A stretch of DNA of 64,000 nt from CAYWPG01 sp964460035 (GCA_964460035.1 CAYWPG010000003.1:1-64000), one strand, 5' to 3'. Shown: positions 9,026 through 18,515, counted from the first letter of the stretch. Notes: generated by a model from the sequence alone, not told the origin. Translations and numbers: made by a program.

Positions 9026-10378
9026 CTACCGGACCGTGAGCGCTGTGGGCGCGGCCGGGCCGGTGTCCAGGCGGCCGATGACTTCCTTGCCGGTAACGTA
9101 GGGACCTATGTTGATCGCACGCCCATTCGCGCGTCCGTCGGTACGTCCAGCTCCCAGCGCAGGAGAGCCCTCCGCGAGCCGGTAATCTCCGGCTTCCGGA
9201 TTACGTAGCATCGGATCAGCCACCAGCGAGTTGCGGTCGAAACCGGTGTTCTGCCAAGCGGCCAGGGTATTGAACCGGCGATTGGTCACGTACAGCCCGA
9301 TCACGTTCTTCGGCTCCTGGAAGTACAGGTTGTAGTCCACCAGCTGGAACTCCCGCGGCGGATCGGTATAAGCGCTCACGTCGGTGTTCGCATCGCCGAG
9401 TCGGTAGAAGATGTTGTTGAAGATCCGGCGATTGGTGCCATGCTTGGTGCCGGTCACACCCGACTGCGAGTAACCGTAGAACAGGTTGTTGAAAATATAG
9501 ACCTTGTCCATCTTGGCCGTGGGATTGGTCTGACCGACGAAACCATTGCGGCAATTGGCAACGATGTTCTCGTAGAAATAGTAGCCGGCCGTGGTCGTAT
9601 AGTTCTGGTTCATCAGCTCCATGCCGGTGAAACAGTCGCGGAACAAATTCCGGCGCACATGGTTTTCCTTACCCTCCTCTTTGTCCTTAACGCCGGCCAC
9701 CACGTCGTAGATCTCGTTGTGCTCGACGACGATGTTATCGGAGTAATAGATCTTCACGCCCGCGGCATTGGTGCTGCCGTTCTGGTTGCGGATATCAAAG
9801 ATTTCGTTGTTGCGAATAAGCGCACCGGAGGCGCGTTCCACGCGGATGCCGTCGGTGTTGCCGCCGCCCGCGCCACGCATGCCGGAAATCTTCATGTTCT
9901 GGATGGTGACCCCGCGAACCTTGCGATGCGCCTGCCCGAACACCACCACGCCCAAGGTGCTGTTGCTGCGCAGCTCGAAACCGTCGATCACGATATAATC
10001 GCGCGCGAAGCTGCCAATAGCGCCATCGTCGCCGCGCGGATCGAGCTTAGCCGCATGGCGCGGTTCGGAGCGAAAAGTGATCGGTTTGTCGGCCGTGCCG
10101 GAGCTGGCGGGATTCAGCGCGGGGCGATTCCAGGTTCCGCCGCTGGCATCATATACGCCGGCCTTGACTATAACGGTATCCCCCGGCTGCAAAGGCGTTT
10201 GCATCGCCTTGCGCAGCGTCAGCCATGGCTGCTTTGCCGTCCCCGGATTGTTGTCGCTGGCGTTCGGGTGTTTCTGATCTACATAATAGGTCGCTGCCGC
10301 CAATGGACCCGCAAACAGGGCGAGCAGCGCACCTGCGAACAACAGGCGAACGGACTTGCCAGAGATCCTCATGATCAT
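9026..10378 (-). CDS. secreted right-handed parallel beta-helix protein
   Basis: Predicted 450 residues. A Sec signal peptide is visible ('LLFAGALLALFAGPLAAA') followed by 'TYYVDQKHPNASDNNPGT' and 'AGVYDASGGTW', the usual entry of DUF1565/pectate-lyase-like beta-helix proteins. Repeated Asn-rich rungs follow ('IRNNEIFDI', 'VEHNEIYDV', 'IFNNLFYGY', 'IFNNIFYRL'). Such proteins are extracytoplasmic and often bind or cleave polysaccharides, but the active residues cannot be assigned. GGAGGG lies just upstream of ATG 10378; the ATG at 10372 is nearly as good. Convergent with hemG and divergent from the YbhN-like gene. Confidence 0.85.
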   Translation of the reverse strand: MIMRISGKSVRLLFAGALLALFAGPLAAATYYVDQKHPNASDNNPGTAKQPWLTLRKAMQTPLQPGDTVIVKAGVYDASGGTWNRPALNPASSGTADKPITFRSEPRHAAKLDPRGDDGAIGSFARDYIVIDGFELRSNSTLGVVVFGQAHRKVRGVTIQNMKISGMRGAGGGNTDGIRVERASGALIRNNEIFDIRNQNGSTNAAGVKIYYSDNIVVEHNEIYDVVAGVKDKEEGKENHVRRNLFRDCFTGMELMNQNYTTTAGYYFYENIVANCRNGFVGQTNPTAKMDKVYIFNNLFYGYSQSGVTGTKHGTNRRIFNNIFYRLGDANTDVSAYTDPPREFQLVDYNLYFQEPKNVIGLYVTNRRFNTLAAWQNTGFDRNSLVADPMLRNPEAGDYRLAEGSPALGAGRTDGRANGRAINIGPYVTGKEVIGRLDTGPAAPTALTVR

Positions 10379-10630
10379 GTTCCCTCCAGATGGAAACGTC
10401 CTGGGAATGCAGCGGCCGCAAACGCCGCTGCAAATCGAGGAGGGAGTTTCCGGCTCCATGCCGGTGCGGTCTGGCGAACTCATCACAGTCGCGGGCTTTG
10501 GAATCGCCGCGCCTGTCGAACTCGTCGCGTTTTTGTGGATTGTTTCCGGCACAGGGGGACTTGCGGCCGGTAACGCGTCACAGGCTAGCGGAGCGCGCCT
10601 GCTGCCCTCGCAAGCCCGGCGGGGCGGCAC

Positions 10631-11641
10631 ATGAAGCGCGCCCTGCTGCTGTTGGGCACAGGTCTGATCGCCGCGCTCGCCATCCCGATGCTGGTGGGCG
10701 GCCCTGGGCTGTTTACCCAGGTCAGGGATTTTCCCGTGAGCCAGCTATGCGTCATGTTCGGGCTGATGTTCGCCTGCTGGAATCTCAACGCCATCCGCTT
10801 GCGCCTGTTGCTGGCCGGCAGGGCCGGCGCGCTGACTCAGCGCACCGCGCTGGGCATCGTGATGTCGGCCGAATTCGCCGTCTACGTAACCCCCGGCGGC
10901 ACCGGCGGCCCAGTCACGCTGCTTACCCTGCTCGCTCGCTGCGGCATGCGACCCGCGCAAGCCAGTGGCGTCTTCGCCGCCGATCAGATCATCGATATCC
11001 TGTTCTTTCTGTCCGCGCTGCTGGCAGTGGCACTGTACGCGGTAATCGCCGCCATCAACATCAATCTGGGCTGGCTGGTCGGCTTGCCGGCACTGCTCAT
11101 GCTGGGCGGGCTGGTCAGCGTCTGGTTGCTGCTGCGGCACTATCCGCAGCTGTTGCGCGTCAGCGGTCGCGTGCTGCGCTGGCTGGACATTCATCGGCGG
11201 ATCGGCTTCGGCCTGGCCCGCCGCCTGCTGCATTTTCGTAACGCGCTACTGAGCACGCTACGCTTGCCGCGGCACATTCTGCTACTTGCCTTTCTGCTGG
11301 GCAGCGCCAATTGGATTCTGCGCTACAGCCTGCTTTATCTGGCGGTAACGGGCCTGGGGCTGGCCATTGATTGGGCCTGGACGTTCCTGGTTCAGCTCAT
11401 CGCCATGGCCGCCGGGCATCTTACCTTCATTCCAGGCGGCGCCGGCGGTACCGAGCTGACCTCTTCGGCCATGCTGGTACCGCTGCTCGGCGCTCAGGCC
11501 GCGGCAGCAGCAGTGCTGATCTGGCGTTTTTCGACTTATTACTTCTCGCTGCTGGTCGGCGGCCCGGTGTTCTTCGCGATGGTCGGCCGCTCGTTCATAG
11601 ACCTGCTGTACGCGCGCCGCGCTGGACCGCCCAACAATTGA
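10631..11641 (+). CDS. YbhN/UPF0104 family integral membrane protein (LPG synthase TM-domain type)
   Basis: Predicted 336 residues, almost entirely hydrophobic, with about eight transmembrane segments. It has the two hallmarks of the lysylphosphatidylglycerol-synthase transmembrane (flippase) superfamily: 'YVTPGGTGGP' in the first half and 'FIPGGAGGTE' in the second. The soluble aminoacyltransferase domain of MprF is absent, so this is a stand-alone membrane module, probably lipid-related at the inner membrane; substrate unknown. The ATG at 10631 directly follows a run of Gly/Arg codons and has only a weak GGCGG-type ribosome site. Confidence 0.8.
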   Translation: MKRALLLLGTGLIAALAIPMLVGGPGLFTQVRDFPVSQLCVMFGLMFACWNLNAIRLRLLLAGRAGALTQRTALGIVMSAEFAVYVTPGGTGGPVTLLTLLARCGMRPAQASGVFAADQIIDILFFLSALLAVALYAVIAAININLGWLVGLPALLMLGGLVSVWLLLRHYPQLLRVSGRVLRWLDIHRRIGFGLARRLLHFRNALLSTLRLPRHILLLAFLLGSANWILRYSLLYLAVTGLGLAIDWAWTFLVQLIAMAAGHLTFIPGGAGGTELTSSAMLVPLLGAQAAAAAVLIWRFSTYYFSLLVGGPVFFAMVGRSFIDLLYARRAGPPNN

Positions 11642-11742
11642 AAACATCTATCGAAACACTCGATATGTTCGATTTCCATAAAGGCTATCGAGGTTGCTAG
11701 CATCGACATCATCCACTTCATCAACTTCCTGGGAGGCCGACG

Positions 11743-11907
11743 ATGCGCACCGATTTGGATCAATACGACTTGTTCTGCTGGTTAGCCATGGCCGATACCG
11801 GCAGCGGGCACGATGCGGAATTACGCCGTGCGTGCTGCGAGTACCTCAGCCGGCAGCCTGGCGAGCAGCCGCAAGAGAGCCTGACCAACGATCAAGCCGT
11901 GGCATGA
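11743..11907 (+). CDS. small hypothetical protein (54 aa)
   Basis: Short ORF with a GGGAGG ribosome site 6 nt before its ATG. Its stop overlaps the start of the next gene as ATGA, which implies translational coupling to the DUF938 methyltransferase. The product begins MRTDLDQYDLFCWLAMADTG and contains a Cys pair (RRACCEY); it has no signal peptide or membrane segment and is not recognised. Real coding is supported by the ribosome site and the overlap, not by homology. Confidence 0.55.
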   Translation: MRTDLDQYDLFCWLAMADTGSGHDAELRRACCEYLSRQPGEQPQESLTNDQAVA

Positions 11908-12488
11908 CGGCACGCCCTTACTCCGAAGCGTGCGAGCGCAACAAGGAGCCGATACTCTCCGTGCTCCGTCCGCTGCTCGCCCGCCCCGGCCGGGTACTGG
12001 AGATCGGCAGCGGTACCGGGCAGCACGCGGTGCACTTCGCTCGCGAGCTGCCTCACATCGAATGGCAGGCCAGCGACCTGGCCGGGAACCTCCCCGGCAT
12101 CCGGGCCTGGCGCGAAGCGGCAGCGCTTCCCAATCTGCCACCGCCGCTGGAGCTGGACGTTCGCGGCGCGTGGCCCCGGCTAGCCGTGGATGCGGTGTTC
12201 TCGGCGAACACCGCACACATCATGCCCTGGGACGCAGTGCAGGCGATGTTCGCCGGGGTACGCCGCGTGCTAAGGCCTGGCGGCTACTTTTGCCTCTACG
12301 GTCCTTTCAACTATCAGGGCAACTACACTAGCGACAGCAATCGCGAGTTCGACCTATGGCTCAAGCAGCGCGATCCGGCCATGGGCATTCGCGACGTCGA
12401 GGCCATTCAGGCACTGGCGCAGGACCTGACGCCGATCGCCGACCATGCGATGCCTGCCAACAACCGTCTGCTCGTTTGGCAAAAGTAG
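11904..12488 (+). CDS. DUF938 SAM-dependent methyltransferase-like protein
   Basis: Predicted 194 residues. SAM-binding motif I is 'VLEIGSGTGQHAVHFA' (residues 31-46), with 'FSANTAHIMPW' and 'LRPGGYFCLYGPFNYQG' further on, the latter characteristic of the DUF938 family. Full length for the family (about 200). The substrate is unknown. The start at 11904 overlaps the stop of the preceding 54-aa ORF; the open frame extends upstream but without similarity. The next gene starts 11 bp downstream, so the three probably form one transcript. Confidence 0.9.
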   Translation: MTARPYSEACERNKEPILSVLRPLLARPGRVLEIGSGTGQHAVHFARELPHIEWQASDLAGNLPGIRAWREAAALPNLPPPLELDVRGAWPRLAVDAVFSANTAHIMPWDAVQAMFAGVRRVLRPGGYFCLYGPFNYQGNYTSDSNREFDLWLKQRDPAMGIRDVEAIQALAQDLTPIADHAMPANNRLLVWQK

Positions 12489-12499
12489 GAGCGATACAG

Positions 12500-13660
12500 A
12501 TGCAGGTAGCAACCCGAACTCATAAGGATATTCGAGTCCGCATGCGCTTCAGGCTCCGGTTCGCGGCTCTGGCCCTGCTGTTCGCACACATCACATGCGC
12601 GGCGGCCGAGCCGGTTTACAGCGATAGCGAGCATCGCTTCCAGCTTGAGACCGTCGCGCAGGGTTTCGCTCATCCCTGGAGCTTGGCCTTTCTGCCCGAT
12701 GGGCGCCTACTGGTAACCGAGCGCCCTGGCCGTTTGAACTTGGTCGATGCTAACACCGGCGCCCGTACGCCAGTCGAAGGCCTGCCGGAAATCGTCGCCG
12801 TCGGCCAGGGCGGATTGCTGGACGTGGCCCTGCACCCGCGCTATGAGCAGAACGGCTGGATTTATCTAAGCTATGTAGCCGCCGGCCCGGGCGGCTACGG
12901 CACGCATGTCGGGCGCGGGCGCTTGCGCGGCGAGCGCCTGACCGATTTTGAAGTGCTATTTCGCGCCACCCCGTTCACGGACCGGCCGCAACATTTCGGC
13001 TCGCGGCTTGCCTTCGACCGGCAAGGTTTCCTGTTCATCAGCCTGGGCGACCGCAACGAGCGCGATCGGGCGCAAGATGTGAGCGACCACAACGGCTCGC
13101 TGATCCGCTTGCACGACGATGGCCGCATTCCGCAGGACAACCCCTTCATCGGACGCCGCGGCGCGCAACCGGCGATCTACAGCATAGGGCACCGCAACAT
13201 TCAGGGGCTGACGGTGCACCCCCAGACCGGCCAGGTCTGGCTGCACGAGCATGGCCCGCGCGGCGGCGACGAGATCAACCTGCCGGAGCCAGGCAAGAAC
13301 TACGGCTGGCCCATTATCACCTACGGGCGCGAGTACTCCGGTCCGCCCATAGGCACCACGCACCGGGAAGGCCTGGAGCAGCCGGTGCATCAATGGACTC
13401 CCTCCATCGCGCCATCGGGCATGACCTTCTACCAAGGCAATGCCTTCCCAAACTGGCAAGGCGATCTCTTCGTAGGCGCATTGGCCGGGCGCCATCTAGC
13501 GCGGCTGCGCTTCGACGGCACTACCCTGGTCGAGGAACAGCGCTTGCTGGAGAAGGCCGGCCTGCGTATTCGCGATGTCCGCGAAGGCCCCGACGGGCTG
13601 CTGTACTTGCTGGTGGATGCGGCCTCCGCGCCCTTACTGCGTTTGCGCCCTCCCGAGTGA
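12500..13660 (+). CDS. PQQ-dependent aldose sugar dehydrogenase (Yli/soluble GDH family)
   Basis: Predicted 386 residues from ATG 12500 (GGAG 8 nt upstream), or 372 from ATG 12542, which opens directly on the signal peptide 'FAALALLFAHITCAAA'. A periplasmic six-bladed beta-propeller oxidising aldoses with PQQ. Family motifs: 'FAHPWSLAFLPDGRLLVTER', 'FGSRLAFDRQGFLF', 'GHRNIQGL', 'HEHGPRGGDEIN' and 'NYGWP', which include the family PQQ/Ca-site blocks. E. coli YliI is 371 residues, favouring the shorter form. No pqq genes are in the window. Confidence 0.9.
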   Translation: MQVATRTHKDIRVRMRFRLRFAALALLFAHITCAAAEPVYSDSEHRFQLETVAQGFAHPWSLAFLPDGRLLVTERPGRLNLVDANTGARTPVEGLPEIVAVGQGGLLDVALHPRYEQNGWIYLSYVAAGPGGYGTHVGRGRLRGERLTDFEVLFRATPFTDRPQHFGSRLAFDRQGFLFISLGDRNERDRAQDVSDHNGSLIRLHDDGRIPQDNPFIGRRGAQPAIYSIGHRNIQGLTVHPQTGQVWLHEHGPRGGDEINLPEPGKNYGWPIITYGREYSGPPIGTTHREGLEQPVHQWTPSIAPSGMTFYQGNAFPNWQGDLFVGALAGRHLARLRFDGTTLVEEQRLLEKAGLRIRDVREGPDGLLYLLVDAASAPLLRLRPPE

Positions 13661-13750
13661 TGGGCTTGGACGCCGACGGCGCCCAGTGTGCACCGCACAA
13701 AATGGCTCCATAACTTCGGTGAAGAGCTCATGTGAGGAGCCATTACCGTC

Positions 13751-14713
13751 ATGAACGCACAACCCATCGCCGACCCACGCGCTACGGCGACCGCGCATGT
13801 ACTGGCTTATCTGGAGCAAACGGACTGGGCGACTCGGCGCGAGCAGGCATATCGCAGCTTCATCCCCGTGCTGCAACCGCGCGACGACGGTCCGCCGCTG
13901 GGATTCGACAATCGGCTCGCCAAGCTGCTGGAGCGCAATGCCAACGAGTTTCTGCTGGCCGACTTTCAAGACGAGCGTGGCCAAAACCCTATCGACGACT
14001 ATCTCGCGCGCCGGGGTTGGCGCGAGTCCGCGCAGAGCCGGGAATGGCTTTGCGGGCTGCGCGCCGCCTGTATCGGCATTTATAGGATTCGGTTACGCCA
14101 CGCTGACGGCAGTCTGAGCCTGACGGACATACTGCGCGGCGGCCAGCCCCTGCGCGTCCGCCCGCCTCTCGACGGCGATGCTTTCGGCCCGCCCGACTTC
14201 ATCAAGGCACGCATCGTAGCCTATCAGGGAGAGCTTTATCTCACAGGCGCCGAACTGGTGCTTCCCCGCAGCTTGGCAATGACACTGAGGCAGGAGCTGC
14301 GCGAATTTCTCGGCGGCGCGGCCGGCTTGTCCAGCGGGCTAGACTGGAAAGCGCTACTGCGCTATAGCGCGCCTTATGTGATGACGCGCTACACCGAACA
14401 CTGCCTGCGCCAGCAATGGCTGGGCGGCGCCGAGCTGGACGATGAGCCGATCGAGTTCGGTACCGTGCGTTTCGAGTTCGCGCCGTCGCTCAGAAACGAG
14501 GTGATCGCCGCGCTGGCACAGGCAGCGGATATAGAGCCGGTTGGGGAATGCGATTACGAATGGATCAGCGCTAGCGGAACGCATACGGCAGCCATCCATT
14601 TGGCCGCCGATCACGGCGTGGTCTCGGCCGGCACACGGCTCGCGCTGCACACCGCAGCCACCGTGCTGCAAGCCTGCCTGCCCAGTGGCGTCCGGTTTCC
14701 CGCCAGGCACTAG
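13751..14713 (+). CDS. hypothetical protein (320 aa)
   Basis: Not recognised. Predicted 320 residues, soluble, no signal peptide, moderately acidic, with conserved-looking blocks such as 'RGQNPIDDYLARRGWRES' and 'RIRLRHADGSLSLTDILRGG'. GGAG lies about 11 nt before ATG 13751. It stands alone, convergent with the methyltransferase-like gene at 14757. Third-position GC and the uninterrupted frame resemble its neighbours, supporting real coding. Confidence 0.7.
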   Translation: MNAQPIADPRATATAHVLAYLEQTDWATRREQAYRSFIPVLQPRDDGPPLGFDNRLAKLLERNANEFLLADFQDERGQNPIDDYLARRGWRESAQSREWLCGLRAACIGIYRIRLRHADGSLSLTDILRGGQPLRVRPPLDGDAFGPPDFIKARIVAYQGELYLTGAELVLPRSLAMTLRQELREFLGGAAGLSSGLDWKALLRYSAPYVMTRYTEHCLRQQWLGGAELDDEPIEFGTVRFEFAPSLRNEVIAALAQAADIEPVGECDYEWISASGTHTAAIHLAADHGVVSAGTRLALHTAATVLQACLPSGVRFPARH

Positions 14714-14756
14714 CGAGCGCACGCCCGGCCGACCGCAAAAGCGGCCTGGGGCCGGC

Positions 14757-15413
14757 TCAGCGGCTGCGGTAGAGTGCCGGTATTTCCCGCGGCACGGCAC
14801 CGTCTCTATCGATACGCAGCAAATACTCCTGCATGCCGTTGCGCAGCATCACCGAGCGCTCGACCTTCAGCGTACCGCCATGTTTTTCCAGATCCCATGG
14901 CGTGTAGCGCGGCGCCGGTCGTTGCGGCCCATCGCCGGCAGTGGCAATCACCTCATCGCTTCCTATCGGCGCGTAGAACGCGGGCTGCGCGGGCATGGTG
15001 GCATTAGATGTATGCACCAGCGCATGCACTCTCGCATCGGCCCGAACGATGCGGGCCAGCGCCGCTCCCAGCGCCCCCAGCAGCGGGCGGCTCAGGTAAT
15101 TCAAAAGATCCCAGCACAGAACCACATCGGCCGGCTCGGGCAAGCGGTGCGGAATCACCTCGTCCAGGCGGCTGGCAAGCGATGCAGCATCTTCCTCCTC
15201 ACGGCCCAAAGACGCCAGCTCCGCGCCGGCATCGAGCACCACCAGACAGCAGCGCGAACCCTCCACCAGACGCAAGGTACCGGACGACAGCTGGCCTAGC
15301 TCGAGTACGACGCGGCGCTGCGCGGGCTCGCGCACCTGCATGAGCTCGCTGAACAAAGGCGCACGGAACGCGCCGGCGGCAACGTCCGACGCCGCGTTGA
15401 CACTTGCCTGCAT
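14757..15413 (-). CDS. putative class I methyltransferase-like protein
   Basis: Predicted 218 residues. The pattern 'VVLELGQLSSGTL' then 'LVVLDAG', 'DVVLCWDLLNYLSRPLLGAL' and 'PWDLEKHGGTLKVERSVML' resembles a Rossmann-like SAM methyltransferase core, but motif I is not the classic GxGxG, so activity is uncertain. It starts 12 bp after the bactofilin stop and is probably co-transcribed with it; the ribosome site is poor, so coupling is likely. An internal Met at residue 25 is an alternative start. Confidence 0.55.
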   Translation of the reverse strand: MQASVNAASDVAAGAFRAPLFSELMQVREPAQRRVVLELGQLSSGTLRLVEGSRCCLVVLDAGAELASLGREEEDAASLASRLDEVIPHRLPEPADVVLCWDLLNYLSRPLLGALGAALARIVRADARVHALVHTSNATMPAQPAFYAPIGSDEVIATAGDGPQRPAPRYTPWDLEKHGGTLKVERSVMLRNGMQEYLLRIDRDGAVPREIPALYRSR

Positions 15414-15425
15414 GCGGTCGCGAGC

Positions 15426-16001
15426 CTAACTCTCGACAGGCGTCTTGGCGCTACCGGCGGTATTACTGGAGGTGCCGCTGGCGCGGGGCGTCGCCGCTGC
15501 CTGCACGGGCGCTGCGGCCGAGCCGGACGTGGCGGCCTTGGCGGGCATGCCAAGCGCCTTGCGCACCTCTTCCTCGTCCATCTCGATCATGCCCTTGAAG
15601 CGCCCCCCGTCTTCGAGACTGACGCGCGGGGAGTAGATGTTGCCGCGCACATCGGCACTGCGCTTTATCGCCACCCGTTCGCTGCCGTAGAGGTCGCCTT
15701 CGACTTTCCCCTCGATGACTATGGTATGCGCATAGACGCTGGCGAAGACCTTGCCTTCGCTGCCCACCGTGAGGCTGTGCTGCTTGAGCTGGATGGTGCC
15801 ATGCACCTCGCCCTGGATGATCAGATCCTCTTCACCGCGCAGATCGCCGTTGATCTGAATCGACGGGCCTATGACCGCGGCGTTGCGCACCCGCGTTTCC
15901 GCCCGCGCGTCGGTACGTACCGGCGTCGGAGCCACCGACGGTTCGGCGTTGCGTTCCTTAGCCCCACTCGCATCGCGGCCACGTATGACTTTATCGAACA
16001 T
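15426..16001 (-). CDS. bactofilin
   Basis: Predicted 191 residues. Bactofilins polymerise into filaments that place cell-wall or polar machinery. The central DUF583 beta-helix is clear ('SIQINGDLRGEEDLIIQG', then 'VEGDLYGSERVAIKRSADV' and 'GRFKGMIEM'), flanked by a polar N-terminus and a disordered Ala/Ser/Thr-rich tail. ATG 16001 is preceded by AGGAG at 7 nt. Downstream of rmuC (167 bp) and directly upstream of the methyltransferase-like gene. Confidence 0.92.
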   Translation of the reverse strand: MFDKVIRGRDASGAKERNAEPSVAPTPVRTDARAETRVRNAAVIGPSIQINGDLRGEEDLIIQGEVHGTIQLKQHSLTVGSEGKVFASVYAHTIVIEGKVEGDLYGSERVAIKRSADVRGNIYSPRVSLEDGGRFKGMIEMDEEEVRKALGMPAKAATSGSAAAPVQAAATPRASGTSSNTAGSAKTPVES

Positions 16002-16168
16002 CTTTGCTCTCCTTTCGTTCTCGATGTTCCGCAGCATTTTCGTTCGGCCTTCCGGCGCCGGTCGCCGGTGCGCCCCCACCGCTACTAGCTCTTACCATAG
16101 AGCAAAGCCAACAGCCGGATTCAGATCACAAAAATGAAGAATTCGCCAATAGTGGCCCTTATTCGCTA

Positions 16169-17761
16169 TCAGGACGATTCGTCGGTTGCCGGCAGCGCCG
16201 CCAGCTCGCTCTCGCCATCTTCCTCCAGCGCTTCTTCCACCAGATCCAGCGCCAGGGTCTTCTTGGGCTCCAGCCCCATTTCCCTGAGCTTCGCCGCTTG
16301 GGAGATCAGGTTGCCGCGGCCGGATTTGAGCTGGCCATATGCCATGTCGTAGGTGTTGCTCGCATTGGCGATAGCGCGGCCGAGCTTGTCCATGTTCTCT
16401 ACGAACCCACAGAGTTTGTCGTACAAGCTGGTGGCCTGACGCACGATCTTCTGCGTGTTCTGATTCTGCCGCTCATAGCTCCAGATGCGCTCGATGGTCT
16501 TCAGCGTGGCGAACAGAGTGGTGGGAGAGACGATAATCACACGCTTCTCCATCGCAAAAGTCACCAGTCCCGGCTCTTTTTGCAACGCGGCGAAATAAGC
16601 CGGCTCCACCGGTACGAACATGAGCGTGAAATCCAGCGACTGTATCGCTTCGATATGATCGTAACGGCGCTCGGCCAGATCGCGAATATGTTTCTTGACC
16701 GACTCCACGTGGGCCGCCAGATACGCGTTGCGGCTTTGCTCGTCGTCGGCGTTGCAGTAGTTCGTATAGGCCGTGAGCGAGACTTTGGCGTCGATGACTA
16801 TGTTGCGCCGCTCGGGCAGGTTGATGATGGCGTCCGGCCGTGCCCGCCCGCCTTCCACATCGAAGCTCTGCTGCAACACATATTCTTCGTTGCGGCGCAA
16901 GCCGGTAGACTCGAGCAAGCGCGACAGCACCATCTCGCCCCAGTCGCCTTGCACCTTGCTGTCGCCCTTTAGCGCCTGGGTGAGCGCATTGGCCTCGGTG
17001 ACGATGCGCTCGATCTCGCGCGACAGCGTGTGGCGCTCCTTGCTCGCTTCCTTGACGTCGTTATGCAGCCCCTGCAGATTCTCCTGAAAAGGCTTGAGCA
17101 GCTTCTCAAGGCTTTCCTGATTGGCGGCCTTGAAGGCATTGCCCTTCTCTTCGAAGATGCGGTTGGCCAGATTCTCGAACTGCTGCGAGAGCTGCTGCTC
17201 AGCCTTTTGCAGCAGCTCCATCTTTTCCTCGTAGCCGCGCTGCTTCTGAGCGAACTCCGCCTCTTGGGTCTGCTGCCGGCGCTGTAGCGCGTAGTGCTCC
17301 TCTTGCAGCGCGCCGAACCGCTCCCGCAGCGTCGCATGCTCCGCCTGCAGCTCCTCCAGCCGCTTCGCCAGCGCTCGCTCGCTGGACTGCGCACTGGCCA
17401 GCTGCTCGGCCAGCGACTTGTTCTCCTGCGCACCCGCCTCCACACGCGCTTGCAGCTCCCTCGTGGCCGCCTCGGAGCGAGTGCGCTCCTCCCTGAGCTC
17501 GGCAATGCGCTCTTCCGCTGCAAGTTTGGCGGTCCTAAGCTCGGCCAGCGCGCTCTCCAGGCGCAAGGTGTTCGCGCTGGTGCTGTCTTGCAGCGCCCGA
17601 TATTGCTGCAGCAGTTCCTTGTGTTCGCTCTCCAGCGACTCCAGCCTGGCCAGGCGCTCGCGCAGCCGCGCGCGCGTAGCCAGCCCCGACAGCCAGCACA
17701 CCACGAAGCCCACTGCCGCCGCGACGGCCAGCGTAATCAGATCGCTTGTAGAAACAGGCAT
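16169..17761 (-). CDS. rmuC: DNA recombination protein RmuC
   Basis: Predicted 530 residues. One N-terminal membrane anchor ('LITLAVAAAVGFVVCWLSG'), then a long coiled coil (about residues 40-230), then the RmuC endonuclease-like domain with 'QGDWGEMVLSRLLE', 'RPDAIINLPERRNIVIDAKV' and 'MFVPVEPAYFAAL'. RmuC limits inversion of short repeats in E. coli. ATG 17761 has GGAG 9 nt upstream and is preferred over the GTG two codons earlier. Normal length for the family. Confidence 0.95.
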   Translation of the reverse strand: MPVSTSDLITLAVAAAVGFVVCWLSGLATRARLRERLARLESLESEHKELLQQYRALQDSTSANTLRLESALAELRTAKLAAEERIAELREERTRSEAATRELQARVEAGAQENKSLAEQLASAQSSERALAKRLEELQAEHATLRERFGALQEEHYALQRRQQTQEAEFAQKQRGYEEKMELLQKAEQQLSQQFENLANRIFEEKGNAFKAANQESLEKLLKPFQENLQGLHNDVKEASKERHTLSREIERIVTEANALTQALKGDSKVQGDWGEMVLSRLLESTGLRRNEEYVLQQSFDVEGGRARPDAIINLPERRNIVIDAKVSLTAYTNYCNADDEQSRNAYLAAHVESVKKHIRDLAERRYDHIEAIQSLDFTLMFVPVEPAYFAALQKEPGLVTFAMEKRVIIVSPTTLFATLKTIERIWSYERQNQNTQKIVRQATSLYDKLCGFVENMDKLGRAIANASNTYDMAYGQLKSGRGNLISQAAKLREMGLEPKKTLALDLVEEALEEDGESELAALPATDESS

Positions 17762-17882
17762 ACGCACCGCTCCATCCGTTCTTATGAATCCAGCCGCCCG
17801 GCCTTGCCCAAGCCCCTAGCCGGCCGCTCTAACGGGCCGCCGGTAAGGAATTCGCGTAGCGGGCAAGCATCCACCAATGAGG

Positions 17883-18515
17883 CTACAGCATCTTGATCAT
17901 GCGGTAGTGGGCAGGCACCCCTCTTGCAGCCAGCGGCGGCACCCGCGTTTCCACCATCACTTCCATGCCGAACCGGCGGTAAAGCCGTATCGCCGGATTG
18001 TCGGCGAACAAATCCAGATGCACGCTGCGGCAGTCGGCAGCGCCGGCCAGCTCGAAGGCGTGCCGCAGCAGCTGCTCGCCAATGCCGCGCCCACGCGCCT
18101 CGGGGATCGTGGCGAGGTTCTGCAGGTAATAACCGTCGGGCGGCACTGCCGGGATCAGAAACGGCCCGCCCAGCGCTCGCCAGTTCGTCATGTACTCCAG
18201 CTCTTCATCGTTCATGCTGGCCAGCGCGCACTGCAGAAACGGCTCCACAGCAGCCATCCGCACCGACTGCGCAAAGCCGATCAGCAAGCCCACCATGCGC
18301 CCCTCATGAACGGCCACTGTGGCATGTTTATGGGAGAAAAGCCCTGCCGGCTGCTGCCATTGCCGCCCCAGATGCCGCCGCGCGAGCGCCCTATCATATC
18401 CGTGCATATAGCCGAAAATATGCGGATCTGTCTCATAGATAAGCTCCGCCGCTAGCTCGGGGTTGTCCGTGGTGGCCGGCTGCAGCCGTACATCCGCTGC
18501 GCGCACGTGGGTCAT
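17883..18515 (-). CDS. GNAT family N-acetyltransferase
   Basis: Predicted 210 residues. The acetyl-CoA loop is 'YLQNLATIPEARGRGIGEQL' (Q/RxxGxG/A motif as RGRGIG), followed by 'VHLDLFADNPAIRLYRRFGM', the usual C-terminal GNAT block. Substrate unknown. ATG 18515 has AGGAG 7 nt upstream; the longer open frame to 18755 has no similarity. Divergent from the hydroxyacid dehydrogenase gene, and 121 bp upstream of rmuC on the same strand. Confidence 0.9.
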   Translation of the reverse strand: MTHVRAADVRLQPATTDNPELAAELIYETDPHIFGYMHGYDRALARRHLGRQWQQPAGLFSHKHATVAVHEGRMVGLLIGFAQSVRMAAVEPFLQCALASMNDEELEYMTNWRALGGPFLIPAVPPDGYYLQNLATIPEARGRGIGEQLLRHAFELAGAADCRSVHLDLFADNPAIRLYRRFGMEVMVETRVPPLAARGVPAHYRMIKML

